A DNA stretch of 5,340 bases from Candidatus Bathyarchaeota archaeon (GCA_023247835.1 JAHFFU010000093.1:1-5340); one strand, 5' to 3'. Shown: positions 1 through 5,300, counted from the stretch's first letter. Program-made: numbers and translations. Notes: generated by a model not told the origin, from the sequence alone.

Positions 1-648
1 TGTGCGGCTGATCTGCATTAGTTCGGCGCCGCGCGTCAGTGGGCCTACGACGGCGCCCTTAGAATTTGCAAGTATCCCTGATTTGACGTAGGGTACTCCA
101 CCGTTTGTCGAACTTGGTTCGACGCTCACATGCAGAGCAGATTCGATCAGGGATTGTTCTTCCCTGAGAGTGTTGGGGCTGACTATTGCGCCCTTGTTGG
201 TAGCTATGGCTAGGGCACCAACGAAGGGCAATGTCCCAATCTTGCCCAGGGCAGATTTCACTTCCAACTGCTCATTCACGGCCGCTGCGACCTCTGTTGG
301 GGCGTCTGTGTGGATGACGGCCCCAAGATCGTTTGCCAAAACCACATTCCCCAGTGCAGTCCACTTGGATTCCACCACTATCACCTTCGTGAACTCCTGA
401 ATCCTTTCTAACTCATATTGTCGAATCGTGTGGGGCACTAGCACTCCGTTAGAGTTCCCGGTCACGAGCGCCCCGACCAATGTTGAACCACCTATTGTGG
501 TCTTGCATACGCCGACGTCGAGTGTTTCTGAGAACTGGTTAATCTTCCGATTGGTAAGCCCCGGGGGAACGATGGCGACTTTCTCGTTGCAAAAACAGTA
601 GACGCCAATATTCGGGCTGCCGAAGACATCGGCTAGGATGATGGCCAT
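1..648 (-). CDS. eif6: Translation initiation factor 6 (aIF6), 3' end cut by window edge
   Basis: aIF6/eIF6 binds the large ribosomal subunit and prevents premature joining with the small subunit. The frame is open from an ATG at 648 to the left edge, giving 216 residues. Archaeal aIF6 is usually about 220-230 aa, so only a short C-terminal tail is missing. The pentein-type internal repeats are visible: FGSPNIGVY at residues 9-17, TIGGSTLVGAL at 51-61, TALGNVVLANDLGAVI at 97-112, a VGALAIATNKGAI block at 143-155, and GILANSKGAVVGP at 191-203. The ATG was chosen because family members begin a few residues before the F-x-G-x-P-x-I-G-V motif. It starts 42 bases after the L31e stop and is the last visible member of the S19e-PDCD5-L39e-L31e-aIF6 cluster. 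In many archaea the next gene is L18Ae/LX, which would lie outside the window. Identification is secure. Confidence 0.96.
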   Translation of the reverse strand, partial: MAIILADVFGSPNIGVYCFCNEKVAIVPPGLTNRKINQFSETLDVGVCKTTIGGSTLVGALVTGNSNGVLVPHTIRQYELERIQEFTKVIVVESKWTALGNVVLANDLGAVIHTDAPTEVAAAVNEQLEVKSALGKIGTLPFVGALAIATNKGAIVSPNTLREEQSLIESALHVSVEPSSTNGGVPYVKSGILANSKGAVVGPLTRGAELMQISRT

Positions 649-690
649 TCCTAGATTCCCATCATCCAGGGCCGACGAACCAACACTGGT

Positions 691-1113
691 TTACGCTGCT
701 TTCGCAGGGTAGATTATTACTTTACCTTCCTTGTCCTTGACGGCTCGAACAGTAATCTTCCTCGGGGGCTTGTTTATGCTTCGAGCCCAAATCGCGGCAT
801 TGACCTCGTTGCTCATCGCAACCTCCTCCGCCTTCATATGGCGCGCCACAAAATCCCTTACGTCTCTAACCGCCCTAGGCGCCCTTTTGCCGCGGGGTGT
901 GACGACCCAGACGTGTCGAAGTGGAATCGTGTAGATCTTTTCCTCAACTACTTCTATCTCTTCTTCCCCTTCAGCCTCTTCCTCCTCGGCCGCGGGGGCG
1001 CTCTCGACCGGTGCTTTCTCTTCCTCAACGGGCTTAGTGGCTTCTGCGCTCGAGGGCTCTTCGGTATTCTCTTCCTCTACAACTTCTTCCTCCCTTGTCT
1101 CCGATTCGCTCAT
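691..1113 (-). CDS. rpl31e: Large-subunit ribosomal protein L31e with long acidic N-terminal tail
   Basis: L31e is a large-subunit protein located near the polypeptide exit tunnel. The product is 140 aa. The L31e domain occupies about residues 58-137: EKIYTIPLRHVWVVTPRGKR, then the R-A-x-R-D-V-R-D-F helix, then the A-x-W-A-R-S-I-x-K-P-P segment and the final basic strand. The domain alone is the usual archaeal length (roughly 80-100 aa). The first 58 residues are an added low-complexity tail with 26 Glu, no Asp and only 3 Lys/Arg. The start is supported by a strong purine-rich ribosome binding site, AGGAGGA, 10 bases upstream. It follows L39e with 17 bases between them and precedes aIF6. The tail is probably disordered; its function is not known to me. 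Confidence 0.95.
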   Translation of the reverse strand: MSESETREEEVVEEENTEEPSSAEATKPVEEEKAPVESAPAAEEEEAEGEEEIEVVEEKIYTIPLRHVWVVTPRGKRAPRAVRDVRDFVARHMKAEEVAMSNEVNAAIWARSINKPPRKITVRAVKDKEGKVIIYPAKAA

Positions 1114-1123
1114 ACCAGATTAT

Positions 1124-1130
1124 TCCTCCT
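1124..1130 (-). promoter_or_regulatory. Ribosome binding site of L31e
   Basis: On the minus strand AGGAGGA directly follows the L39e stop codon and lies 10 bases before the L31e ATG. It fixes the start at 1113, and therefore shows that the acidic tail is translated rather than being an over-extended gene call. Confidence 0.75.
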
Positions 1131-1286
1131 CTACGCTTTCAGCTTGGTTCTCCGCCAGTGACGCTTTTTCGGGTGGCTCCTAGTGTGCCCTTGCGTTCTC
1201 GCCATCACCCAGGTCGGGACAGGCTTTCTCGTCTTCAGCGCCCTACCGAGCCTACGTTTCCGCGCGGTTGGCTTGTTTCGCGCCAT
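1131..1286 (-). CDS. rpl39e: Large-subunit ribosomal protein L39e
   Basis: This 51-aa gene is easily missed because of its size. The product begins MARNKPTARKRRLGRALKTR, continues with KPVPTWVMARTQG, and ends SHPKKRHWRRTKLKA. This is the standard L39e pattern (MARNKP start, P-x-W-V, HPK(K/R)xxWRRxKLK end) at exactly the family's usual length of about 50-51 aa. L39e is a very basic, extended protein that lines the peptide exit tunnel, next to L31e in the ribosome. It starts 3 bases after the PDCD5 stop, with the ribosome binding site AGGAGAG lying inside the PDCD5 tail, and is followed directly by L31e. The L39e-L31e-aIF6 order is conserved in many archaea. Confidence 0.97.
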   Translation of the reverse strand: MARNKPTARKRRLGRALKTRKPVPTWVMARTQGHTRSHPKKRHWRRTKLKA

Positions 1287-1289
1287 AAG

Positions 1290-1640
1290 TTAAGCTCTCC
1301 TAATACGAATCTCTTTTCGCGAAGATTGTAAGCGCGCAAGCGCTTCCTTCAGCTGGTCATCGCTTATTGGGACTTTGATTCTTCCTGATTGCGCAAGTTG
1401 AATCAGTTGGAGTTCGACTTGATCCGCGAACTCGGGTTTTACAATTCGGATATTTGTCAACCTTTGCCTTGCCTCAGGGGTCAGTATCTGTTTCAGCGCA
1501 GCTTGTTTCTGGGCTTCGAATTGTCGCCGGCTTTCGGCCTGCCTCTGTTCCCCCATCGCGGCACGTTGAAGATCTGAGTATCTCCTTCGCCTTATCTCTT
1601 CAAGTTCCTCGTCAGAGTACTCATCATCTTGGCTCATCAT
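1290..1640 (-). CDS. PDCD5-family DNA-binding protein (canonical copy)
   Basis: The product is 116 aa, normal for archaeal PDCD5/TFAR19-family proteins (about 110-120 aa). An acidic N-terminus is followed by the basic helix ELEEIRRRRYSDLQ at residues 12-25. A Gln/Arg-rich helix runs to about 50, with the family's ILTPEARQRLTNIRIVKPE segment at 52-70. The helical core FADQVELQLIQLAQSGRIKV (71-90) and ISDDQLKEALARL (92-104) follows, with a basic RKEIRIRR end. Archaeal homologues bind double-stranded DNA in vitro; eukaryotic PDCD5 also binds the CCT chaperonin. The in vivo role in archaea is not settled. Its ATG overlaps the S19e stop (ATGATG, with TGA at 1637-1639), implying translational coupling; the second ATG could also be used. 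The position between S19e and L39e is a conserved archaeal arrangement. Confidence 0.93.
   Translation of the reverse strand: MMSQDDEYSDEELEEIRRRRYSDLQRAAMGEQRQAESRRQFEAQKQAALKQILTPEARQRLTNIRIVKPEFADQVELQLIQLAQSGRIKVPISDDQLKEALARLQSSRKEIRIRRA
1295..1301 (-). promoter_or_regulatory. Ribosome binding site of L39e
   Basis: On the minus strand AGGAGAG sits 8 bases upstream of the L39e ATG, within the last codons of PDCD5. It supports translation of L39e from a polycistronic message. Confidence 0.65.
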
Positions 1641-2083
1641 AACTGGCCTTCCGCCTTCCTGGCACCCTTCAGAGAGTCGGCGGCCACTCGGTTGAGAAGG
1701 CTGATTCCTTCAGCCGTGAGTTTCCTACCTTTCTTAGCCTCAACGGTGATGAAGCCGGCCTTCTGAAGTTGCTGAAGCGGTTCCCTGATGGCTGAGCCAC
1801 CGGCGACTCGCGAATGCTCGATATGCGTTCCTCGGCGCAGGCGGCCTCCATATTCTACTCGTAGGCGAGCTATTCCTACCGGGCCATGCAGGTACAATTT
1901 TCTCAGAAGAGAAGCGCAACGGTTGTACCACCAATCCGGGTTTGATGGTGGGCGCTCTCGGTGGGAACCGGTCTTAGCGGTCAATGCCCAAGTCGGTGGG
2001 GCGACTTCACCCACGCTCTCCTTCAGAAATTTCGACAGGCTGTCGATTAAGGCATCTGAAGGGACATCCAGTGGTGTTGGCAT
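1637..2083 (-). CDS. rps19e: Small-subunit ribosomal protein S19e
   Basis: S19e is a small-subunit protein specific to archaea and eukaryotes, needed for small-subunit maturation in eukaryotes. The product is 148 aa, the normal length. Family landmarks appear in order: PPTWALTAKTG at residues 29-39, the invariant RPPSNPDWWYNRCASLLRKL at 44-63, GPVGIARLR at 67-75, the YGG loop at 78-80, LQQLQKAGFI at 103-112 and the GRKLT motif at 119-123. The ATG at 2083 is the only in-frame start that keeps the N-terminal helix without excess. No Shine-Dalgarno-like site is visible, which fits a leaderless or short-leader first gene. A TATA-like box lies about 50 bases upstream. It overlaps PDCD5 downstream and appears to be the first gene of the cluster. 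Confidence 0.97.
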   Translation of the reverse strand: MPTPLDVPSDALIDSLSKFLKESVGEVAPPTWALTAKTGSHRERPPSNPDWWYNRCASLLRKLYLHGPVGIARLRVEYGGRLRRGTHIEHSRVAGGSAIREPLQQLQKAGFITVEAKKGRKLTAEGISLLNRVAADSLKGARKAEGQL

Positions 2084-2129
2084 AGGAGATTCATCCCGGT
2101 AGTGGAATCTTCACGTTACAACCGGAGGG

Positions 2130-2141
2130 CGCCATATAAGT
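2130..2141 (-). promoter_or_regulatory. Probable TATA box for the S19e cluster
   Basis: On the minus strand the gap between YhbY and S19e contains AAACTTATATGGC, an AT-rich TATA-like element preceded by purines as in an archaeal BRE. Transcription starting about 25 bases downstream would leave a leader of roughly 20-30 bases before the S19e ATG. No other TATA-like stretch is present in the 91-base gap. This is inferred from the motif and its position only. Confidence 0.55.
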
Positions 2142-2174
2142 TTAGTTTGAAGGCAGTGGAATTGTAATCGGCTT

Positions 2175-2453
2175 TCAACGTTTTCTTCCGGGACTAGTTG
2201 CTTCTTGTCGTTTGTATAATGTGAATGTGTGGCCCATCACTTCTACGAGAGTTGACTCTGTTGAAGATGCCACCTTTTCCGCTACCTCGGCTGTTTCAGT
2301 TTCTGCCAAAGCGGATTTCTGAACCTTGACTTTGACCAGTTCACGGGCCTTGAACTGATTTGAGACATGCTTCAAGAGCTCCTCAGAGGCACCCTCTTTC
2401 CCAATCCAGATTGTCGCATCCATCTTCCGAGATCTGGACTGCAGCCGCCTCAA
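2175..2453 (-). CDS. YhbY/CRM-domain RNA-binding protein
   Basis: The product is 92 aa from a TTG start, normal for stand-alone YhbY/CRM proteins (about 85-100 aa). CRM domains bind RNA and the bacterial YhbY is associated with pre-50S ribosomal particles. The first helix (RRLQSRSRK) is followed by ATIWIGKEG at 13-21, which contains the diagnostic G-K-x-G loop. Then come the helix ASEELLKHVSNQFKARELVK at 22-41 and the KVKVQ strand, and the closing GHTFTLYKR at 74-82. The TTG at 2451-2453 is chosen because it overlaps the RNase P subunit's TGA as TTGA and starts just before the first helix. An internal ATG (residue 11) would cut off that helix. A far-upstream ATG at 2597 would only add out-of-frame RNase P subunit sequence. 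Role in 23S or pre-tRNA maturation is inferred from the family and neighbours. Confidence 0.9.
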   Translation of the reverse strand: MRRLQSRSRKMDATIWIGKEGASEELLKHVSNQFKARELVKVKVQKSALAETETAEVAEKVASSTESTLVEVMGHTFTLYKRQEATSPGRKR

Positions 2454-2788
2454 CCTTTTCTTCTCGAAAGCCGTTCCCTCACTGTGGGGTATCGTTTCTT
2501 TGTTCCACAATCCAGGCAGGTAATTAACACCGTTGTCCCAAACTCTGGGCGGGTTCTGACTCGGCAGTTTGCGCCTGGAACAAGAATACTTCCACATCCC
2601 TTACAGATGAAGAGCTTCTCCTCTCTGGGCAACCGCACGCCGGCCTTCATCCCAATTCGGCGAGCAAGTTCCACGTACCGTTTTGAAAGAGCCCGATCAG
2701 TTGGAAAAGCCTTCCTTGCAAGCCCTAGGAGGATTTCGATCCGCTCACGCGCGATCTCCCTGACACTTCCGCTCTTTCTCCAAGCCAA
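2450..2788 (-). CDS. rnp4: RNase P protein component 4 (Rpp21/Rnp4)
   Basis: Rnp4 is a zinc-binding protein subunit of archaeal RNase P, which trims the 5' leader from pre-tRNA; it pairs with Rpp29 on the specificity domain of the RNA. The product is 112 aa, normal for the family. It shows the N-terminal helix REIARERIEILLGLARKAFP (10-29), the RYVELARRIGMKAGVRLP segment (37-54) and a zinc ribbon with C62-x2-C65 and C91-x2-C94. These sit in the typical contexts FICKGCGSILVPG and TCLDCGTKKRYP. Cys75 is extra and not a family ligand. The start is TTG at 2786-2788; a TAG lies 10 codons upstream in frame and there is no ATG between them. No clear ribosome binding site or TATA box was seen. It is coupled to YhbY downstream by the TTGA overlap. 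Confidence 0.95.
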   Translation of the reverse strand: MAWRKSGSVREIARERIEILLGLARKAFPTDRALSKRYVELARRIGMKAGVRLPREEKLFICKGCGSILVPGANCRVRTRPEFGTTVLITCLDCGTKKRYPTVRERLSRRKG

Positions 2789-2869
2789 CAGATCGACCGC
2801 GTTAGGAAGCTAGCGCATGGTCTTGTAACCTTTTTGTGGCGGCGCTGGTGGAAGGTTTTCGACCGGCAT

Positions 2870-3604
2870 ATGGTATTGACCCTAGCTCTTGTTGAATCGG
2901 CTTTACAGCTAGTTCCTTGGGAAATACAATCCCACCCGCAAATCAAACTGTATGCTAAGCGGAGGGAAAAGGGTGCGGAAGAAGTTCTGCTGGATAGGGC
3001 GTTTCATCACACGGCTATGCGGAGGCTTGCACAGAGAGGCTATCCGATTCCAGTCGAAAAGATGGGCAGGCCCGACATCGTTCACAATACGCTTCTCCAA
3101 GTTCTTGAGACTCCGCTAAACTGGGAAGGGCACCTTCGTGTCCTCGTCCACACGCAGGATGACTATGTTATCACCATTAATCCCAAGGTTCGCCTCCCGA
3201 AGAACTACATCCGTTTCATCGGCTTGATTGAGCAATTGTTCGCCCGGAAGAGAGTTCCGGGGGAAGGCGACCCGCTCTTAAAGCTTGAGAAGGGCAACTT
3301 ACGTGCACTGGTCCGCATGGTCGCGCCCGGCAAGGTCTTCGGCTTTAGTATTGTGGGCAAACCGGCCTTGTTGAAGGCCGTTGCTGACCGAGCTAGCAAG
3401 ATAAAGGACCCTCTAGCTTTCATCGGTGCCTTTCCAAGGGGGCACTTTACTGAAGAAACGAGGCGTTCGGTGGATCAACTCTTCTGCGTGGACCGAGAGT
3501 CGCTAGACGCATGGGTCGTTGCTGGGCGTTTTGTTTATGACTTCGAATGGGCATTAGGGCTCGCCCAAAACCGCGTCAACCCTGCGAAAGTGAAACGAAC
3601 ATGA
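2870..3604 (+). CDS. nep1: Nep1-family 16S rRNA pseudouridine N1-methyltransferase
   Basis: Nep1 (Emg1) is a SPOUT-class enzyme. It uses S-adenosylmethionine to N1-methylate a pseudouridine in helix 35 of small-subunit rRNA, and it assists small-subunit assembly. The product is 244 aa from the ATG. Recognisable parts are the N-terminal LALVESALQLVP (5-16) and LLDRAFHHTAMRRL (40-53). RNA-binding and catalytic motifs follow: GRPDIVH (66-72) and the INPKVRLPKNYIRFIGLIEQ block (103-122). The C-terminal knot includes AFIGAFPRGHF (183-193) and LDAWVVAGRFVYDFEWALG (212-230). The ATG at 2870 matches the family N-terminus; an in-frame TTG at 2834 would add a Trp/Arg-rich stretch not typical of Nep1. 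The tail beyond residue 231 is slightly longer than in short homologues. It is divergent from the RNase P gene, 81 bases away, and overlaps the next gene by ATGA. Confidence 0.96.
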   Translation: MVLTLALVESALQLVPWEIQSHPQIKLYAKRREKGAEEVLLDRAFHHTAMRRLAQRGYPIPVEKMGRPDIVHNTLLQVLETPLNWEGHLRVLVHTQDDYVITINPKVRLPKNYIRFIGLIEQLFARKRVPGEGDPLLKLEKGNLRALVRMVAPGKVFGFSIVGKPALLKAVADRASKIKDPLAFIGAFPRGHFTEETRRSVDQLFCVDRESLDAWVVAGRFVYDFEWALGLAQNRVNPAKVKRT

Positions 3605-3978
3605 GCGACGATTCAGAGCTCGATCGGCTGAAACGCCGACGATTAGCAGATATGCAGAAGAGGCTGAATGCAAGGCAACAGCAATCCCAAGCCGAAATTG
3701 GAAAACTTGAGCCAGCGAAGGTCTTGGAGAAAGTGTTCGTGGGACGCGCGTGGGAAGTTTATCATGCGGCAAGGCAACAGTACCCAAGGATAGCGGACCA
3801 GATCTTTCAAGAACTAGCTGAACTAGTCCGTATTGGCCGATTGAAAGGTCAGATTACCGGCGAACAACTGTACGGGCTACTTCGCCAGATCGGTCTGGAC
3901 ATTAGGTTAGAAACGAAAATCCAAGTCTTGGATCACGGCGAATTGAAGTCGATAGCAGATAAGTTCCGGGGCGATTAG
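3601..3978 (+). CDS. Second, divergent PDCD5-like small protein
   Basis: The product is 125 aa and I do not recognise it as a named family, but it resembles the canonical PDCD5 copy in this same window. Residues 6-28 (ELDRLKRRRLADMQKRLNA and on) align without gaps to PDCD5 12-34, with 9 of 23 positions identical, including the Arg triplet and D-x-Q. Residues 65-97 (ADQIFQELAELVRIGRLKGQ and on) align to PDCD5 72-104 with 12 of 33 identical: ADQ, L-x2-L, GR-x-K, I and QL. The middle differs: PDCD5's ILTPEAR..NIRIVKPE is replaced by VFVGRAWEVYHAARQQYP. A C-terminal extension, RLETKIQVLDHGELKSIADK (102-121), is not present in PDCD5. It is predicted all-helical, cytosolic and highly charged. The start ATG overlaps the Nep1 stop (ATGA), so it is translated with Nep1. 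A nucleic-acid or ribosome-assembly role is inference from similarity and neighbour only. Confidence 0.8.
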   Translation: MSDDSELDRLKRRRLADMQKRLNARQQQSQAEIGKLEPAKVLEKVFVGRAWEVYHAARQQYPRIADQIFQELAELVRIGRLKGQITGEQLYGLLRQIGLDIRLETKIQVLDHGELKSIADKFRGD

Positions 3979-4172
3979 GGCAGGACATCCTTAGGTAACC
4001 GTTCCGTTTCGTGCGGTCGCCCATCGCCTTGATCCACAAAGAGTTTCCCACATTTCTCGCATCGCCAAGCTTCAAAATCCCTCAGGTGGGACGGGGCTGC
4101 GCTCTCCAATCGGACATCCAATATGTACCTACCGACGAAATCCATCGGGATAGTGCAGTAGGGGCATCTAAT
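3975..4172 (-). CDS. Small two-CxxC zinc-ribbon protein, start uncertain, possibly frameshifted
   Basis: On the minus strand a frame with two zinc-knuckle pairs reads IRCPYCTIPMDFVGRYILDV, then SHLRDFEAWRCEKCGKLFVD, ending KDVLP before TAA at 3975-3977. The pairs C-P-Y-C and C-E-K-C-G-K, about 30 residues apart, are typical of a small archaeal zinc ribbon. There is no good start: a TGA lies at 4179-4181. Below it only an ATT at 4170-4172 (65 aa, given here) or an ATG at 4143-4145 (56 aa, losing the first CxxC) is available. An ATG at 4183-4185 in another frame would give MVIPY joined to RCPYC if one base of the TATTAG run were surplus. Alternatively, the frame upstream of 4179 ends IDGDSI and would join if one base were missing. 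The stop overlaps that of the convergent PDCD5-like gene. It could be a functional gene, a decayed one, or contain a sequencing error. Metal binding is inferred from the cysteines. Confidence 0.6.
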   Translation of the reverse strand: MRCPYCTIPMDFVGRYILDVRLESAAPSHLRDFEAWRCEKCGKLFVDQGDGRPHETERLPKDVLP

Positions 4173-4185
4173 ATGGAATCACCAT

Positions 4186-4321
4186 CAATTAGGGTGCGGC
4201 AATCCTTTCCTGGCGAATTCTTTGTAACGCTTCCGGTTTGGCGATTGAATAGAATCTTGGCCAAATTCTCACCGTCAGTTGAACTCGTTTTCGGGCGCGA
4301 GAAAAAGGGAGAGGGGAAGGG
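4186..4321. other. Stretch with no supported gene
   Basis: Between the zinc-ribbon frame and the surface-protein stop I see no tRNA-like cloverleaf, repeat or recognisable protein. The minus-strand frame that follows the surface protein's TAG stays open through this stretch down to 4082, but its translation has no membrane segment or motif I know. It may hold the promoter or lost N-terminus of the zinc-ribbon gene. Confidence 0.5.
4297..4321 (-). terminator. Possible pyrimidine-rich terminator after the surface-protein gene
   Basis: Directly after the TAG stop the minus strand becomes almost pure pyrimidine, including a run of five T at 4302-4306. Archaeal intrinsic termination relies on T-rich tracts without a required hairpin, so this is a reasonable but weak candidate. 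Confidence 0.3.
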
Positions 4322-5269
4322 CTAGGTCGTTGTTGCGGTTGTGTTCGTGACCGTTATCGTGGTATTGGCAACTGTCGTTGTCTGAGTAATTGTGCTATTA
4401 GCGACGGTTGTGGTTACTGTCTGGGTTATCGTCGAGTTTGCAACGGTGTTAGTTACGGTAACTGTAATTGTTTGATTGTTGAACTGAGTCGTTGATACCG
4501 TGACATTCAGAGGCTGTGTCACAGTTTCGGTTACTGTCTGGTTGTTGAAAACAGTCGTAGTGGTCCCGTTGTTAACGGTTTGCGTCACAGTCACGTTTCC
4601 GAACACAGTGGTAGTGCCGTTGTTGACGGTTTCTGTCACCGTCTGATTGCTGAATAAGGTCTTCGTCGAATTGTTGTTCAGGGTCTCTGTGACGGTTTGG
4701 GTGACGGTCTCGGTTTCGGCCTCGCTTGTGCTTGAACTACTGGAATTGGAATTGGAACTGCCCGAACTGCTGCTGTTGCTATTGTTTGCTTGGTTGATGT
4801 TCATGCTTGCTTGGCCTGAGAGGGAGAGGAAGAACATTGAAGATAGTTTGCTCTGTGGCGAGTCAAAGGTCAGGCCGTTTCCTTGCATGCTGCCGTGTAG
4901 GATGAGTTGATATTTGTGGTTGCCATTCCCGTTGCTCTTTGCATTGATCTCGATTGTGCCATGTTTGTTAGCTTCTCCTTTGCCGTCGGATACCGGGTAG
5001 TTGTCCGAGCCGACCTGCAAGTTACCGGTGAGTCCCGTAATCTTGACTGGGTCGTTTCCTTGTGTCTGAACATTTCCCGTGAGGCTTAGTGTGGCGCTGG
5101 TAGGAGAACCGGCTTTCTTGCCATTGCCAATTGGGATGGCAGTGCCAGTCGCGTTGATCGTTATTGTTCCTGACTGCTGGGAAGCTAGGATGAACCTCGG
5201 TGCGATCGAGAGCAGTGAGACAATTAGCAGTATTGTGAGCCCGTATAGGCGCTTTTGTCTTTGCTTCAT
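4322..5269 (-). CDS. Exported Thr/Asn/Ser-rich repeat protein, probable glycosylated surface protein
   Basis: The product is 315 aa and I cannot assign a named family. A basic N-terminus (KQRQKR) and hydrophobic stretch LTILLIVSLLSIAP (11-24) form a signal peptide, with likely cleavage after about residue 30 (LAS/QQSG). Residues 33-157 are a Gly-rich, probably beta-stranded region containing GTITINATGTAIPIG, SATLSLTGNV, ITGLTGNLQVGSDNYPVS and HKYQLILHGSMQGNGL. Residues 159-182 are a Ser/Asn linker. Residues 187-315 are Thr/Val-rich imperfect repeats. About eighteen N-x-S/T sequons are present, mostly in the linker and repeats, so heavy N-glycosylation is likely. There are no cysteines. No C-terminal membrane segment or sorting motif follows, so it may be secreted, held by the uncleaved signal segment, or bound to the S-layer. 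The ATG lies about 33 bases after a TATA-like box. Confidence 0.85.
   Translation of the reverse strand: MKQRQKRLYGLTILLIVSLLSIAPRFILASQQSGTITINATGTAIPIGNGKKAGSPTSATLSLTGNVQTQGNDPVKITGLTGNLQVGSDNYPVSDGKGEANKHGTIEINAKSNGNGNHKYQLILHGSMQGNGLTFDSPQSKLSSMFFLSLSGQASMNINQANNSNSSSSGSSNSNSSSSSTSEAETETVTQTVTETLNNNSTKTLFSNQTVTETVNNGTTTVFGNVTVTQTVNNGTTTTVFNNQTVTETVTQPLNVTVSTTQFNNQTITVTVTNTVANSTITQTVTTTVANSTITQTTTVANTTITVTNTTATTT
4325..4711 (-). repeat. Imperfect tandem repeats encoding Thr/Val-rich units
   Basis: Within the surface protein, three adjacent 17-18 residue units end in TVT(E/Q)TV: NNNSTKTLFSNQTVTETV (198-215), NNGTTTVFGNVTVTQTV (216-232) and NNGTTTTVFNNQTVTETV (233-250). A fourth, longer variant (251-272) contains TTQFNNQTITVTV. 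A second repeat type follows: ANSTITQTVTTTV (277-289), ANSTITQTTTV (290-300) and ANTTITVTNTT (301-311). The DNA copies vary at synonymous sites, so the array is not a very recent duplication. Confidence 0.8.
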
Positions 5270-5300
5270 GGCTTTTCTTGGAGCTCATTGGCATGGTGGT

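Noticed and set aside
838..1161. 107-aa plus-strand frame with a Phe/Leu-rich, membrane-like stretch
   Set aside because: The hydrophobic look is the antisense of the Glu-rich L31e tail (GAA/GAG read as TTC/CTC), not a real membrane protein.
1788..2102. 104-aa plus-strand frame
   Set aside because: It is antisense to S19e and has no recognisable content.
2175..2597. 140-aa version of YhbY starting at 2597
   Set aside because: Its first 48 residues are RNase P subunit sequence read in another frame and do not resemble the CRM family.
2367..2813. 148-aa plus-strand open frame
   Set aside because: It lies antisense to RNase P component 4 and YhbY, both clearly recognisable, and its translation shows no family motif.
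2834..2869. TTG start extending Nep1 by 12 residues
   Set aside because: The added Trp/Arg-rich segment is unlike Nep1 N-termini, whereas the ATG at 2870 leads directly into the conserved first strand.
2789..2869. Divergent promoter pair between RNase P component 4 and Nep1
   Set aside because: A promoter must exist nearby, but I found no convincing TATA box at the right distance on either strand, so none is listed. Two TCGACCG copies in the gap are too short to call a site.
4186..4321. Possible tRNA or small RNA in the gap
   Set aside because: No T-loop GGTTCRA motif, acceptor pairing or strong hairpin was found by eye.
4011..4325. 104-aa plus-strand frame
   Set aside because: No motif or plausible upstream signal; the opposite strand carries two well-spaced CxxC pairs, which is the stronger coding signal.
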